From: an uncultured Bacilli bacterium
GTDB taxonomy: Bacteria > Bacillota_I > Bacilli_A > RF39 > UBA660
Direction: 5' to 3'
NCBI GenBank assembly: GCA_934162665.1
Contig: CAKPJN010000004.1
Location: forward strand, 1 to 64,000
DNA length: 64,000 nt
A program made the translations under genes and the position numbers. The notes under the pieces are model-generated. The model was not told where the DNA came from, did no database searches, and saw only the letters and a list, made by a program, of their open reading frames with translations. Positions 18,201 through 27,235 of this stretch are shown piece after piece; position 1 is the first letter of the stretch, and the number at the start of each line of letters is the position of its first letter.

Positions 18201-18643
18201 TCCATTACTTGTTGAACTGATGAGGATGCAAGTTGAGCAAATCCGGTTTGGCGTGTTGCATAAATATCTTGGTGATCTCCAAAAATTGATAAAGCGTGTG
18301 TTGCAAGGGATCTTGCTGCTACATTTATAACACAAGGTAATAATTCACCTGCTATTTTATACATATTTGGAATCATTAATAGAAGTCCTTGACTTGCTGT
18401 ATATGTTGTAGTTAAGCATCCTGCTTGTAATGATCCATGTACCATTCCAGCTGCACCTGCTTCACTTTCCATCTCAACTACTTTTACAGGAGTATCAAAA
18501 TAGTTTAATTTATTATCATTAGACCATTTATCAGTAAGTTCTGCCATTGGAGATGCTGGGGTTATAGGATAAATTCCTGCAACCTCTGTAAAATTATATG
18601 AAACATAACTACAAGCTTCATTACCATCCATTATTTTTTTCAT
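15215..18643 (-). CDS. nifJ: Pyruvate:ferredoxin (flavodoxin) oxidoreductase
   Basis: A 1142-residue, single-chain PFOR that decarboxylates pyruvate with CoA to acetyl-CoA, CO2 and reduced ferredoxin in the cytoplasm. The N-terminal TPP-pyrimidine domain starts at DGNEACSYVSYNFTEV. Two 4Fe-4S cluster motifs, CISCNLCSLVCP and CTGCGLCAEVCP, lie in the middle, a further cluster-binding CAGCGETP follows, and GDGWAYDIGYNG is the TPP/Mg signature near the C-terminus. I use the ATG at 18643, preceded by GAGGAGG; the upstream ATG at 18658 overlaps that Shine-Dalgarno. It is the main marker of anaerobic metabolism here. It is flanked by intergenic gaps and so probably transcribed alone. Confidence 0.97.
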   Translation of the reverse strand: MKKIMDGNEACSYVSYNFTEVAGIYPITPASPMAELTDKWSNDNKLNYFDTPVKVVEMESEAGAAGMVHGSLQAGCLTTTYTASQGLLLMIPNMYKIAGELLPCVINVAARSLATHALSIFGDHQDIYATRQTGFAQLASSSVQQVMDLTGVAHLSAIKGRVPFVNFFDGFRTSHELQKIEVIDTSKLKDLIDKKALNEFRQRALNPDLPKTKGTAQNGDIYFQATEVRNKYYDNLPDIVNDYMREINKITGENYAPFNYYGSKSATKVIVAMGSVCETIKETIDYLIESKNENIGLLEVHLYRPFSTKYFLKALPKSVKKIAVLDRTKEAGSAGEPLYLDVLKTVKEVESKVMVIGGRYGLSSKNTTPAMIKGIYDFLDRKDVHTNFTVGIEDDVTNLSIPYNKDFKLPSNNIEFLIYGYGSDGMVSASKDLIKITGTHTRAFTQGYFQYDSKKSGGITVSHLRFGKNPIKSTYYVEKPSMVVCTKDSYLSKLNMLDKITSKGILLLNTKKTGDEVLASMKVKDKRILQKKHIKLYIVDADKIASENGLHGKISAIMEVLIFKLGKIIDFNFAVEQIKENIKKKFSNKGGNVVEKNISAIDACIDSVNLVKIPDVDYDNIIEKKKTDFEIINDMEGDSLPVSRFLQNPDGTFEPATTKYEKRDTTDTAPCYISENCISCNLCSLVCPHAVIRPFLLDSNEELDAPESVKRNLIPANIKEQDLKYTVGVSLKDCTGCGLCAEVCPGKKGAKAIIMKAKKALLEDKKEEEAKYLFEEVKEKKVMPTNTVKGSQFVTPKFEFSGACAGCGETPYLKLLTQLFNDNLVIANATGCSSIYGASAPSTPYNTPWSNSLFEDNAEYGFGMKIADNTIKERIKTLIKNNMSMIKKSEQPIYKDYIKDINMETATKLLEIIDNTKIEQLLELKSFIKPKSIWMVGGDGWAYDIGYNGIDHVISTHENVNILVLDTEVYSNTGGQSSKSTRMGAIAKFASHGKQTEKKDLAKIALTYPHVYVGTISLGANPNQAIKVLKEAESYNGPSIIIAYAPCIAQGIIKGMSNSINEEKEATLSGYFPLFHYNPETKEFKMESAADFSKYPDFISGEDRYNSLKKVSKNAKELLETNKENAEKRYKYYKSLENNNKD

Positions 18644-18794
18644 TTTATACCTCCTCATTACTATAATATATTATATAACAATATTTTATTAATTTAAAGT
18701 TTATTGACATTAGTTCACATATTTTTTTATATAGAACAAAAAAAACTAGTAAATATAATAGTCCTTATTAATACTTACCGTTTTTTATAATTTT

Positions 18795-19883
18795 TTATTT
18801 TCCTAAAGTTGGAGCTTTTTTATTATTTTTATTTGTTACTATCCAAGCATTTGAAACTGTTCTTCCACCATATTCTCCACCTGCTGATGGTCTATTATAT
18901 AATTTGTAATTTACGGACATTGTAGATGATGCTCCTCCATCTAAATTAGCTGCATTATAGGCTTTATATCTTAGTAGTACTTCAATTGCATCATTCATGG
19001 TTGCTCCTATACTATAACCTGGAAGTCTTCCTTCAATAATTAGGAATAAAACAATTCCATCTTTTCGTTGAGCAATAATTGTTCTTGGAGCTGTTCCCCA
19101 TCCGCCATCACCGTGGATTTTAGAAACTTTTCCATTAACAATTAAGTTAGGTCCAAATTCTATGGCATCTTCCATACCACTATTTATGGCATCCTGTGGT
19201 GACGCATTTGTTAATAATAATTTATTATCCTTTGTGAAACCAATTAATTCTCCTGAACCTCCAGCATGTTGCCAGATAAGTTCACCATCTTTTATAATTG
19301 CGCCATATGGGATTGAACCATTTCCCCAACCATCTAAATCTTCAAAACCGCCACCATTTATTCCAACGTATCCTTCATTTTCTTTACATAATGTATTAAC
19401 TGATGCTCCCATTTTCCCTAATTTTTTTGGTGTCGCTAATTCTATATCAGCTGGATCATATATAACAGTTAAGTATCCTTTAAATTTCTTTTCTTCTAAA
19501 CGAATTATCTTATATAAGTCATTTCCTTCATCTCTTGTATAAAGTTCTCGTTCATACTTTGAAGAATAATGTTTCTTTTCACTAGTATCTCCAATAATGA
19601 TATCATCTAAGTTCATCTTCTCAGTTGATTTTTCAATGTAATTATTACTCATTATTTTATTTACTGTATCTTCATCATATAAAGTATATGCTAAATATTT
19701 ATGTGACATGGTTGTCATGGCTGTTGGAATCCAAAATTTTTTAAATTTGTCAGTATTAATTATAGTTATTCCAGCAATCGCAACTATATCCAAAAGGATT
19801 ATAAAAACAGTTATTTTTTTGGGACTAATATTTTTAATTTTACGTTTAAAACTTTTTAGTTTTTTCTTTCTTATTGTTTTCAT
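18795..19883 (-). CDS. Membrane-anchored phosphodiester glycosidase (NAGPA domain) protein
   Basis: A 362-residue protein with a basic N-terminus, one membrane anchor (about residues 25-45) and an extracellular domain of the NAGPA type: GINGGGFEDLDGWGNG (about 175-190), LIGFTKDNKLLL and NLDGGASSTM (about 313-322) are hallmarks. The family cleaves phosphodiester-linked sugars such as GlcNAc-1-phosphodiesters and in Firmicutes is linked to exopolysaccharide or teichoic-acid turnover. It lies four bases after the surface-protein gene at 19888, so the two are probably cotranscribed. An outer-surface role is inferred from topology. Confidence 0.85.
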   Translation of the reverse strand: MKTIRKKKLKSFKRKIKNISPKKITVFIILLDIVAIAGITIINTDKFKKFWIPTAMTTMSHKYLAYTLYDEDTVNKIMSNNYIEKSTEKMNLDDIIIGDTSEKKHYSSKYERELYTRDEGNDLYKIIRLEEKKFKGYLTVIYDPADIELATPKKLGKMGASVNTLCKENEGYVGINGGGFEDLDGWGNGSIPYGAIIKDGELIWQHAGGSGELIGFTKDNKLLLTNASPQDAINSGMEDAIEFGPNLIVNGKVSKIHGDGGWGTAPRTIIAQRKDGIVLFLIIEGRLPGYSIGATMNDAIEVLLRYKAYNAANLDGGASSTMSVNYKLYNRPSAGGEYGGRTVSNAWIVTNKNNKKAPTLGK

Positions 19884-19887
19884 ATCT

Positions 19888-21234
19888 CTACTCCAATGTG
19901 TAAGGATTTTCTAAGGTTCCTTCTCCTTGTTTAATAAGTTTCTTATCTATAGAAATAGTTGGAACTATGTGTTTTTTTTCAGTTGATTTTTCTTCATCAA
20001 TTATACCAACGTTATTATTTACATATATCATGCTACCTATAGATGAAGTTTTATTCAAGTAATAATAATCTGTTAAATCTTTATTTGTATTGTAATCAAA
20101 AATACTTAATAAGCCTACTTTTGATGTTGTAGTTTCTTTATATATATTTTCCATATTAAATCCAGTTTCATTACTAATCTCTCCTGTTGGATAATTGTTA
20201 TCTAGTAATATGTCTTTATAACTTAAAGTATTATAATAATTTCTATTTAAATAGTATGCAATATTATATCTATTAGTTAAATTAAATTCTGAAGTTGTTT
20301 GGCTGTATATTGCAGTATATTCTTGGTTATTTACATTTATATAACCATTTAATGATAGTTTTAGGATATCATTAGTATCACTATAAACTTTCCAGATATC
20401 ATTTTCAAGTTTTACATATTGATCTATATAATTATTACTATTTTCCATATCTATGACATAAGGATCTTCTTTTGTTCCTACACCACTAGTTATTTTAACA
20501 TTTTCTTTGAGGCTAATAACTGGTCTTATTCCATATGATTCGTAGCTAGTTCCTGATTCTACACTACCTGTATCATCTACGTATAGATTGGAATTATCTT
20601 TATCATATCCAATTAACCAAAAGTATTTACCATTATTTAAATAACTATCTTTACCATTAGCGTTAATATAATCACTTATTGTTAAGGTTGTAACATAGTC
20701 TTTTTCTTCTTTATTTGTTTCTTTTATTTTAGATTTTAATAATTGATTTTCTTTATAAGAGGTTTTTGTTAACAAGTTTGTATTAGAAATTGTATTATAA
20801 TATATCCCACTATTTGGTGATGTAGTTTTATTTAACCAATTATATAAATTTGAAGTTTTATATGAGGATTCATCTCCCCATATTAATATTCCATTATTGT
20901 CATCAGATACTAATTTAACTGAATTATCATTATAAACATTCATAATTCTAAAAATTCTATTAGAGAATTTTACATAGTTATTAGAAACATTACCTTTAAA
21001 AGAATAGCCGTTTTTTTCTTGATGAAAGCCATCTTTTTCGTTAGTTACTTGATTATTAGAAATAATTTTATCCGCAAGACTTGCACTTTCTTTTACTGTG
21101 TTTTGTTTACTATAATAATATATACTTCTTCCACCAAAATATAAGAAAATAGAAAGTAAAGTAATAATACTTATTATATTAAAAATAAATTCAAATTTTG
21201 TTATTGGTTTCTTCTTATTCCTTTTTTTACTCAT
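19888..21234 (-). CDS. Membrane-anchored surface protein with repeated beta domains
   Basis: A 448-residue protein with a Lys-rich N-terminus and one membrane helix (about residues 15-40), otherwise extracellular by inference. It contains two similar modules, each beginning with a strand like YVKFSNRIFRIMNVYNDNSVK (about 85-105) or YVKLENDIWKVYSDTNDILK (about 265-285) and ending with a G-I/V-R/G-P-V-I/S type closing motif before the next GxGTxEDPYV/NPYT segment. Related modules occur in the surface protein at 51337-52394 (TWRIMRINGDGTIRLIMQ). The function is unknown; an adhesin or polymer-binding role is only a guess. It ends with GTLENPYTLE and carries no sortase motif. Confidence 0.7.
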   Translation of the reverse strand: MSKKRNKKKPITKFEFIFNIISIITLLSIFLYFGGRSIYYYSKQNTVKESASLADKIISNNQVTNEKDGFHQEKNGYSFKGNVSNNYVKFSNRIFRIMNVYNDNSVKLVSDDNNGILIWGDESSYKTSNLYNWLNKTTSPNSGIYYNTISNTNLLTKTSYKENQLLKSKIKETNKEEKDYVTTLTISDYINANGKDSYLNNGKYFWLIGYDKDNSNLYVDDTGSVESGTSYESYGIRPVISLKENVKITSGVGTKEDPYVIDMENSNNYIDQYVKLENDIWKVYSDTNDILKLSLNGYINVNNQEYTAIYSQTTSEFNLTNRYNIAYYLNRNYYNTLSYKDILLDNNYPTGEISNETGFNMENIYKETTTSKVGLLSIFDYNTNKDLTDYYYLNKTSSIGSMIYVNNNVGIIDEEKSTEKKHIVPTISIDKKLIKQGEGTLENPYTLE

Positions 21235-21326
21235 TTTTTATACCTCTCAACTCCACTAGTAAATTATATCAAAGATTAATTGTTCTTTCAATAATCATTA
21301 TGCTTTTTATATCTTATATTTAATAT

Positions 21327-21686
21327 AGAACAAAAGAATTAAAACAAGTTTTAATTCGTCTCAGTATTAAAAATACTATTTCTTAAACTACAACTATCTA
21401 CTTCTTTTAAAAATGGATAAATATTTTCAAGCTCTTTAAGTTGTTTACACATATCATATACTTTTATATAACCATCTTCTTTGCATTTATTCAAGAAGTA
21501 ATTATAAATAAATCTAGTACATCCGAAAGTCTTATGAATTATAGTTTTTTGGATATCAGTAGGATATATTCTAAACTTATACGCTTTATACATAGTATCA
21601 CCTTCTAGTTTTCTAATAGTTGATTTATATTATAATTGTAAAACGTTTGTTTGTTAATAATCTTTCGTTATTTTAATGCACTTTCC
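21327..21686 (-). mobile_element. IS200/IS605-type remnant A (tnpB fragment)
   Basis: A 360-base internally deleted element. Its right end (low coordinates) has the palindrome AATTAAAAC-AA-GTTTTAATT (21337-21356), followed on the plus strand by GTCTCAGT. Its left end lies near CTTATAAAC at 21686, just after the greA terminator T-run. The same right-end palindrome and left-end flank recur in element B (27958-28302). Only the first 76 or so tnpB codons remain, joined directly to the right end, so the tnpB core and omega-RNA region are missing. Exact ends are inferred from the comparison of the two copies. Confidence 0.75.
21351..21593 (-). pseudogene. TnpB/OrfB N-terminal fragment
   Basis: An 80-codon frame whose first 75 or so residues are a typical TnpB helix-turn-helix N-terminus (MYKAYKFRIYPT, then TFGCTRFIYNYFLNKC). 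Full-length TnpB is usually 360-400 residues; the RuvC domain is absent and the last few codons are right-end DNA. AGAAGGTG precedes the ATG, so a short peptide could still be made, but nuclease activity is impossible. Confidence 0.85.
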
Positions 21687-21693
21687 TTATAAA

Positions 21694-21722
21694 CAAAAAA
21701 AGCGGTCTATATATATAAACCG
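21694..21722 (-). terminator. Intrinsic terminator of greA
   Basis: Minus strand: stem CGGTxTATATATATAxACCG (21703-21722) followed by a T-run (21694-21701), 40 bases after the greA stop. Remnant element A begins immediately beyond the T-run. Confidence 0.8.
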
Positions 21723-21761
21723 TTTTCTATTCTAATTATATGACTTTAATATTATTTAATA

Positions 21762-22235
21762 TTATTTAATATTAATAATTTCTACTTCATAAGAACCATT
21801 AGGTGATTCAACAGTAACAATATCTCCAACTTTGTGATCAAATAAGGCTTTTGCGATTGGGCTTTCATTTGAAATTTTACTTTCAAATGGATCTGCTTCT
21901 TGACTACCTACTATTTTATATTCGTCTTCTTCATCTTCATCGTCTACGTATTTAATAGATACTGTACTCCCTAGACCAACTTTATCTGTAGGAATATTTG
22001 TTATAATTGATACATTTTCTAACATCTTTTCAATTTGTTTAATTCTAGCTTCTATTTCTGCTTGTTCATTTCTTGCGGCGTCATATTCTGCATTTTCAGA
22101 TAAGTCACCTAAACTTCTAGCTTCTTTAATAGCCTGAACGTTTTCAGGTCTTCTAACATTAATTAAGTTATCTAACTCTTTTTTTAATTCGTTTAAACCT
22201 TCTTCTGTTAGATATACGGTATTTTTACTTGCCAT
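21762..22235 (-). CDS. greA: Transcription elongation factor GreA
   Basis: A 157-residue protein that binds the RNA polymerase secondary channel and stimulates cleavage of backtracked transcripts. The N-terminal coiled coil (about 1-75) has the family signature LTEEGLNELKKELD and the acidic tip region RSLGDLSENAEYDAARNEQ with D and E that position the catalytic Mg. The C-terminal FKBP-like domain ends at VGDIVTVESPNGSYEVEI. Length is typical. A weak Shine-Dalgarno (GAGGTG) precedes the ATG. It is followed by its own terminator and appears monocistronic. Confidence 0.97.
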   Translation of the reverse strand: MASKNTVYLTEEGLNELKKELDNLINVRRPENVQAIKEARSLGDLSENAEYDAARNEQAEIEARIKQIEKMLENVSIITNIPTDKVGLGSTVSIKYVDDEDEEDEYKIVGSQEADPFESKISNESPIAKALFDHKVGDIVTVESPNGSYEVEIINIK

Positions 22236-22300
22236 TTTTTCACCTCATAATTATAATAACGTTTTAAATCATACTATATTTTAGGAAATTTGTCAATTGA

Positions 22301-22723
22301 TTATTTAGCATTTTGACGATTTTCATTTATACGATTTCCTTTTTCATTCAAATAAATTGTGAAAAATCTATCATTTAAACAACTAATGTAATCTGTCAAC
22401 TCTGGATTGTAACCTAACTTTCCATTATAGTGAATCTCTTTTTCTTCTTTTAGGTCGTTTAGTCTAATATATGGCGCGATTCCTAATAAATATTGATCTT
22501 GTTTAATTTTAGAATATTGATCTTCATCAAAAGCATTTTCACCAAGTTCTTCATTGTAATATGCATAAGTTACAATTTTATTAGATACAACTTCTCTAAC
22601 TTTATTATCTTTTACTTCAACAATGATATAATCTCTTTTTTCAGAATCTTCTGAAATTTGTTCTCCTGTTGAATTATATAAATCTATCTTATAATATCCA
22701 TTTCTTAAATTTATGTTTTCCAT
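22301..22723 (-). CDS. Hypothetical cytosolic protein
   Basis: A 140-residue protein without membrane segment or recognised motif. Residues 8-50 look like beta strands (YYKIDLYNSTGEQ, YIIVEVKDNKVREVVS) with a short acidic stretch, and an Asn/Lys-rich tail. It starts behind GGGGGAG and is separated from greA by 65 bases and from dgt by 57 bases, so it is probably monocistronic. I do not assign a function. Confidence 0.6.
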   Translation of the reverse strand: MENINLRNGYYKIDLYNSTGEQISEDSEKRDYIIVEVKDNKVREVVSNKIVTYAYYNEELGENAFDEDQYSKIKQDQYLLGIAPYIRLNDLKEEKEIHYNGKLGYNPELTDYISCLNDRFFTIYLNEKGNRINENRQNAK

Positions 22724-22780
22724 AAAATACTCCCCCTCTTTAATGAAGTAGACAAATTATATCATAAATATATGATTTTG

Positions 22781-23929
22781 TCAACTATATTGTTTATCAA
22801 CAGTTGTTTCATATTGTTTTATTTGCTTAATAAAGAAGTCATCTGTCATACCGGAAATAAAGTCAATTACTTTTCTTTCATCAGCTGTATTCTTTATATA
22901 ATTAAGATTTTGATTATTTAGAAATAATGTAAATATTAAATTATCTTGATCGTTATATTTAATTGCTTTTAAATAAAAATCAAATAATTGATTCATTCCT
23001 GTTCTATAATATTCTATATCTTGTAAAGTATTACTCTTACTATAAATATTATTGTAATTAAAATTTTTTAATTCTTGTAATGCGTTAAATACAGAATCAC
23101 TCATTTTTATATATGGTTTATTCATACTATTATTAATAATATCAGTAATAATAGTGTTAACAATTTCTCTATTATTATCTCCTAAAACAGAGGTAATAGT
23201 ATTAGGTAGAAGATCTCGTTTGAAAGCTCCTAAGTTAATAGCGTCTTCTATATCTCTACCGATATATGCTATGATATCACTAATTCTTACTATACAACCT
23301 TCTAATGTCATTGGAGAATATTTTCTAAATTTTTTTAAATCAGTATAACTTTCTTTATATTCTCTTAAAAATTCTTCGGTATCCTTCTTCATTGGTTTGT
23401 AGCAAGAGTCTAACATCTCACCATTATGACACATTATTCCATCTAATACTTGAATTGTAAGATTTAGCCCATAACCATTATTATCAACATCCATATAGTA
23501 TCTAACACCTTGAATGTTATGTCCAAATTCTTCGTTTAATTCTCTTTTAGATATTTCATTTAGAATTGCTTCTCCAGTATGACCTAGTGGTGTATGACCA
23601 ATATCGTGTCCTAAAGCAATAGCTTCACATAAGTCTTCATTAAGTTTTAGGGCTCTGGCTATAGTTCTCGCTATTTTACTAACTAATTGAACATGAATAA
23701 TTCGTTTTGATATGTGATCATTATCTTTAAATGAGTAAACTTGTGTTTTATCATCATATCTTGTATAGCTTAGAGAGTGAATTATTCGATCAATATCTCT
23801 AAAAAATGGTGTTCTAAAGTCATCGTGAATATTTTTTATGCGTAAAGCATCACTACTTTTTGTAGCGTTTTCACCTAATAATTCTTCTTTTTCTAAGTAA
23901 TTAATTTTTGCTTGTTCTATACTATCCAT
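22781..23929 (-). CDS. dgt: HD-domain dGTPase-like triphosphohydrolase
   Basis: A 382-residue protein of the dNTP triphosphohydrolase (Dgt/YpgQ-like) family, which hydrolyses dNTPs to deoxynucleoside and triphosphate. The metal-binding H..HD..D set is visible as RIIHVQLVSKIARTIARAL (about 62-80) and IALGHDIGHTPLGHTGE (about 90-106). Start chosen at 23929 with GGAG six to seven bases upstream; an in-frame ATG at 23941 lies inside that Shine-Dalgarno. It is the last of a four-gene run with the two U32 genes and the 112-residue protein. No allosteric site can be read, so the natural substrate is uncertain. Confidence 0.85.
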   Translation of the reverse strand: MDSIEQAKINYLEKEELLGENATKSSDALRIKNIHDDFRTPFFRDIDRIIHSLSYTRYDDKTQVYSFKDNDHISKRIIHVQLVSKIARTIARALKLNEDLCEAIALGHDIGHTPLGHTGEAILNEISKRELNEEFGHNIQGVRYYMDVDNNGYGLNLTIQVLDGIMCHNGEMLDSCYKPMKKDTEEFLREYKESYTDLKKFRKYSPMTLEGCIVRISDIIAYIGRDIEDAINLGAFKRDLLPNTITSVLGDNNREIVNTIITDIINNSMNKPYIKMSDSVFNALQELKNFNYNNIYSKSNTLQDIEYYRTGMNQLFDFYLKAIKYNDQDNLIFTLFLNNQNLNYIKNTADERKVIDFISGMTDDFFIKQIKQYETTVDKQYS

Positions 23930-23945
23930 AATTATCTCCATTACT

Positions 23946-24284
23946 TTAATTTTTTTTATTATTCTTTTTTTCTTGTGCTAATATAGGTGGACAAGTCTTT
24001 AAATCGAACTTTTCTATATAATCCATCACATTATCTATATCGATTTTATTTTTTTCATTTAAATCAGATTTTTTTATATAATCTTCTTTTTCTGTATTTA
24101 AATCATAATAGCTACTACATATAGGAATTGATTTTCCTGTTGCGATTTCTTTAACTTTACCAAAAGGACTTTTATAGACAACAATATCACCAAGTTTTTT
24201 TTCATCTAATGTTGTCTGTAAAACTGGTAAGGAAGAACCATATATATTTCCTTTATAAAGTGGTACTTTATAAAACAATTTCAT
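23946..24284 (-). CDS. Hypothetical protein in the U32-dgt operon
   Basis: A 112-residue protein. It begins with a beta-rich segment (MKLFYKVPLYKGNIYGS), contains a Cys-Ser-Ser stretch near residue 53 and CPPI near 98, and ends with a Lys/Asn-rich tail. It has no membrane segment and no domain I recognise. It is separated by a single base from trhP2 upstream and 16 bases from dgt downstream, so a link to tRNA hydroxylation or nucleotide metabolism is possible by context only. Confidence 0.6.
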   Translation of the reverse strand: MKLFYKVPLYKGNIYGSSLPVLQTTLDEKKLGDIVVYKSPFGKVKEIATGKSIPICSSYYDLNTEKEDYIKKSDLNEKNKIDIDNVMDYIEKFDLKTCPPILAQEKKNNKKN

Positions 24285-24285
24285 A

Positions 24286-25476
24286 CTATTTCCTCTTTTC
24301 TATTAATCTAATCATTGAATATTCTTTTATATCAATATCAGTTTCTAAATAAATATAATATATATTATCTGGGTGTCTTGCGACATCTATTAAATTCATA
24401 TCTTCATCGTATAATTTATCAACAGTAAAAATTAAATTGTCACCTTTAGGAGTAAATATTTCTACACTATCTCCTACTGCAAAATAATTTCTCTCATAAA
24501 TTTTTATTAGATTATTTTCTTTATCATATGAGATAACTTGGCCTAGGTAATCTTGGTTTGATATTTCACATCTTCCTGTATAGTATTGATCAGAAAAGTT
24601 TGCTTCTTTCATAAAATAATGGGTTGAAACTTCTCTATTCGCAACTCGACTAAGTATTTTTTCATATTTATTTAATTTATCTTCTGTTAGGCTGTTATCA
24701 TAGTAATCATCTATTATTTTTCTGTAGGTTCCTATTACTGTTGCGAGATAATAAAGTGATCTCATTCTTCCTTCTACTTTTAGGCTTTTAACTCCTATTT
24801 CTATTAAGTCACTAATATATTTTGCCATATTTAAGTCTTTTGTAGCCATAGTGAATTCTTTATTTTCATCTGTCTTAAATGAAAATCTACATACTTGGCT
24901 ACATCCTCCACGATTAGCGTCTCTATTAGTTACATAATTTGAAAGAGCGCATCGACCACTATAACATGTACACATCGCTCCATGAATAAATACTTCTATA
25001 TCAACATTGGTCTTATCTATTATTTCTTTTATTTCAGTTTTAGATAGCTCTCGTCCCAAAACTACTCTATCAACACCTTCTCCTTTAAAGAATAAAACTG
25101 ACTCATAATTAGTTGTTGAAGCTTGAGTAGATAGATGAACTTCTACATTTTTATACTTTTCTGTTATGTATGAAATAATAAATGGATCACTTACAATAAA
25201 GGCGTCTATTCCACACTCAACAACATCATTTATGTATTGTTCTACACCTTCTATATCTTCATTATGAAAAACTATATTTAGCGTTAGATATACTTTTTTT
25301 CCTAGATTATGGGCAAATGAACATCCTTCTTTAATTTCTTCAATCGAAAAATTAGTAGCATTAGCTCTTAATCCATATTTTTCTCCACCAATATATACAG
25401 CATCTGCTCCATATAATAATGTAATTTTTAATCTTTCTAAATCTCCTGCAGGAGAAAGTAATTCAATCTTTTTCAT
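24286..25476 (-). CDS. trhP2: U32-family tRNA hydroxylation protein (TrhP2/YrrO-like)
   Basis: A 396-residue collagenase-like U32 protein. LLSPAGDLERLKITLLYGAD at the start and VEVFIHGAMCTCYSGRCALS with NRGGCSQVCRF around residues 160-190 give the conserved cysteines, and a C-terminal barrel follows (about 310-396). The pair YrrN/YrrO (TrhP1/TrhP2) of B. subtilis is needed to make 5-hydroxyuridine at tRNA position 34, with prephenate. The next gene upstream, one base away, encodes the partner. The older label of 'peptidase U32' is family history and does not imply proteolysis. Confidence 0.85.
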   Translation of the reverse strand: MKKIELLSPAGDLERLKITLLYGADAVYIGGEKYGLRANATNFSIEEIKEGCSFAHNLGKKVYLTLNIVFHNEDIEGVEQYINDVVECGIDAFIVSDPFIISYITEKYKNVEVHLSTQASTTNYESVLFFKGEGVDRVVLGRELSKTEIKEIIDKTNVDIEVFIHGAMCTCYSGRCALSNYVTNRDANRGGCSQVCRFSFKTDENKEFTMATKDLNMAKYISDLIEIGVKSLKVEGRMRSLYYLATVIGTYRKIIDDYYDNSLTEDKLNKYEKILSRVANREVSTHYFMKEANFSDQYYTGRCEISNQDYLGQVISYDKENNLIKIYERNYFAVGDSVEIFTPKGDNLIFTVDKLYDEDMNLIDVARHPDNIYYIYLETDIDIKEYSMIRLIEKRK

Positions 25477-25477
25477 T

Positions 25478-26338
25478 CTACTTCACCTTGTAAATTGTTT
25501 TCTTAAATAAGAAACCGGTATACTCCCCTAATAGACTTTTATATTTATCAATATATTTAGTGGATGAACAGTTACTATTTATATAATCTTTAGTATCAGA
25601 AATTAATTCTAAAAATTGGTCTTTTTCTATTCCATTTTCTTTAAGTATAATATATGGAAAATCTTTATCAAATAATTCTTTAATAATAGAGGTACCATTC
25701 ATTATTTTATTTAAACTAAATGAACTACCATTTTTATCTTCAGTAACAGTATAAATATCATTACTAACTTTTTCTAATATTTCTAAGTTGTCTTTTCCAT
25801 CTTCTTTTAAATCAGTATAATAATTGGTAATTAATTTACGTCTAGAATGCGCAACAAAGTTTTTACCAACTACAAGTACTAGTGGAATTGTTTTTGACTT
25901 TTCTTTAATTTCAATAATTTCATCAAGAGTTATTTCTGATGATAAATATGAATAAGTAGCACCTCTATCATAGTAGTAATTACATGTATTATAATTAGTA
26001 GTCATGTGTTCTTGGCTCCATACTAAATTAATATCTAAGTTGTTTTTTCTTTTTATTTCTAAAACTGACATGTCATAAAATAATACTCCTTTAATAGGTA
26101 GTTTAGATAATGATATTAATATTTCTTCTAAGGCTATTAAATCATTATTAAACATATTTTTATTTATTGATATAAAAAAGTCTTTATCATAACTAGTTAC
26201 AATTTTTGTTATTTGTTCTAAGTCAAAATAGATATTAGAGCCAACAGAGTAGTCTTTTAAATATAATATAAGTCCATCTGTTTTATTTTCCATATATGAG
26301 TTAATATCAGTTGTTTCTATATCACAAAGAATTTTCAT
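25478..26338 (-). CDS. trhP1: U32-family partner (TrhP1/YrrN-like)
   Basis: A 286-residue, shorter U32 homologue. It has the same beta-alpha barrel repeats (FFISINKNMF, GVLFYDMSVLEI, NLVWSQEHMTTNYNT) but lacks the Cys cluster of TrhP2, as YrrN does. It is the first gene of the run trhP1-trhP2-orf112-dgt with one-base gaps, consistent with one transcript. By homology it acts with TrhP2 in tRNA U34 hydroxylation. Confidence in the family is high, in the exact partner role moderate. Confidence 0.8.
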   Translation of the reverse strand: MKILCDIETTDINSYMENKTDGLILYLKDYSVGSNIYFDLEQITKIVTSYDKDFFISINKNMFNNDLIALEEILISLSKLPIKGVLFYDMSVLEIKRKNNLDINLVWSQEHMTTNYNTCNYYYDRGATYSYLSSEITLDEIIEIKEKSKTIPLVLVVGKNFVAHSRRKLITNYYTDLKEDGKDNLEILEKVSNDIYTVTEDKNGSSFSLNKIMNGTSIIKELFDKDFPYIILKENGIEKDQFLELISDTKDYINSNCSSTKYIDKYKSLLGEYTGFLFKKTIYKVK

Positions 26339-26380
26339 ATTGTTTCTTCACCTCGTTTTATACATATATATTTTATCATA

Positions 26381-26409
26381 GAAAAAAAAGAAAACAATAT
26401 TTGTTTTCT
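26381..26409 (-). terminator. Intrinsic terminator of the surface-protein locus
   Basis: Minus strand: arms AGAAAACAA (26389-26397) and TTGTTTTCT (26401-26409) followed by eight T. It ends the transcript of the tasA-like locus (26454-27802), just before trhP1. Confidence 0.85.
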
Positions 26410-26453
26410 AATAATCTAACTTTGATGCAAATCTTTCTTCATTTTTTATAGTT

Positions 26454-27235
26454 TTAATATTTCATATTAGATTTAGATACTTCTATAACTGGACGAGACC
26501 CAATGTGACCAGCATTCGACGTAGAGTTGTCGTTGACATAGCGGTAGCCACCGTTCACAGACCAGGCATTAGTCGAAACCGCACCACGAGGATTTTCTAA
26601 CCAATATCCATACGTTCCCATACTATCTGATGAATATTTTGTATTTTCCATAAGGTAATTACATATATCTAGTTCTCCTCTTGTCAATGTTCCTGCAGTA
26701 ATTACACAAGCTGAATTTACCTCTTGTGTTGTTAAAAGTCTTGCAGCATATCCTTCATAGCTAAAGCCAGTTGGGAGTGTTCCTCCTGTTGTTGAAGTTG
26801 TTCCTGTTTCTGTTAGAATGGCTCTTTTTGTGTTAGTTAAAGTTGTTTTCCACTGTGATGTTGTTGGCAAATTAGTAATAGCGGTTTGCGGTCCATGCCA
26901 GTTTTCACCTGAAGCATCATAAGCAATTAAGCCGTTATTTGTATTATTCGCTACTCCTTTTTTGTATTATTATAATAAATTAGTACAGCTGTATTAGGAT
27001 TCATATCTGTTACATAATAAAATCTTTCTTTATCTTCATCACATGTTCCATCTCCATTTACATCACATGTAAAAGCGTCTCCTGAAGTTAAGGTTCCTTC
27101 TGTTCCTAGATTACCATAAGTAATAGTCGTTGTTCCTTTTGAACCTGTAGTTGTATATCCTACTCCGCTACAATAATATGTTCCATCTGTCTGAGTACAT
27201 TCTTCTGTATGTAGGGTTGTTGCTCTTTTACAAAG
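26454..27235 (-). pseudogene. Surface protein C-terminal domain, out of frame and without start
   Basis: It directly follows the stop of the tasA-like gene, in the same frame: LCKRATTLHTEECTQTDGTYYC begins at the next codon and no start codon with a Shine-Dalgarno is seen. The frame then continues to YYNNTKK, where a T6 run (26958-26963) shifts it; one more A on the coding strand restores GVANNTNNGLIAYDASG and the rest. The last part contains ITNLPTTSQWKTTL and ends with GSRPVIEVS. This is the outer domain of a secreted protein, apparently once fused to the TasA-like anchor. A TTG start at 26868-26870 could make a shorter product. Confidence 0.7.
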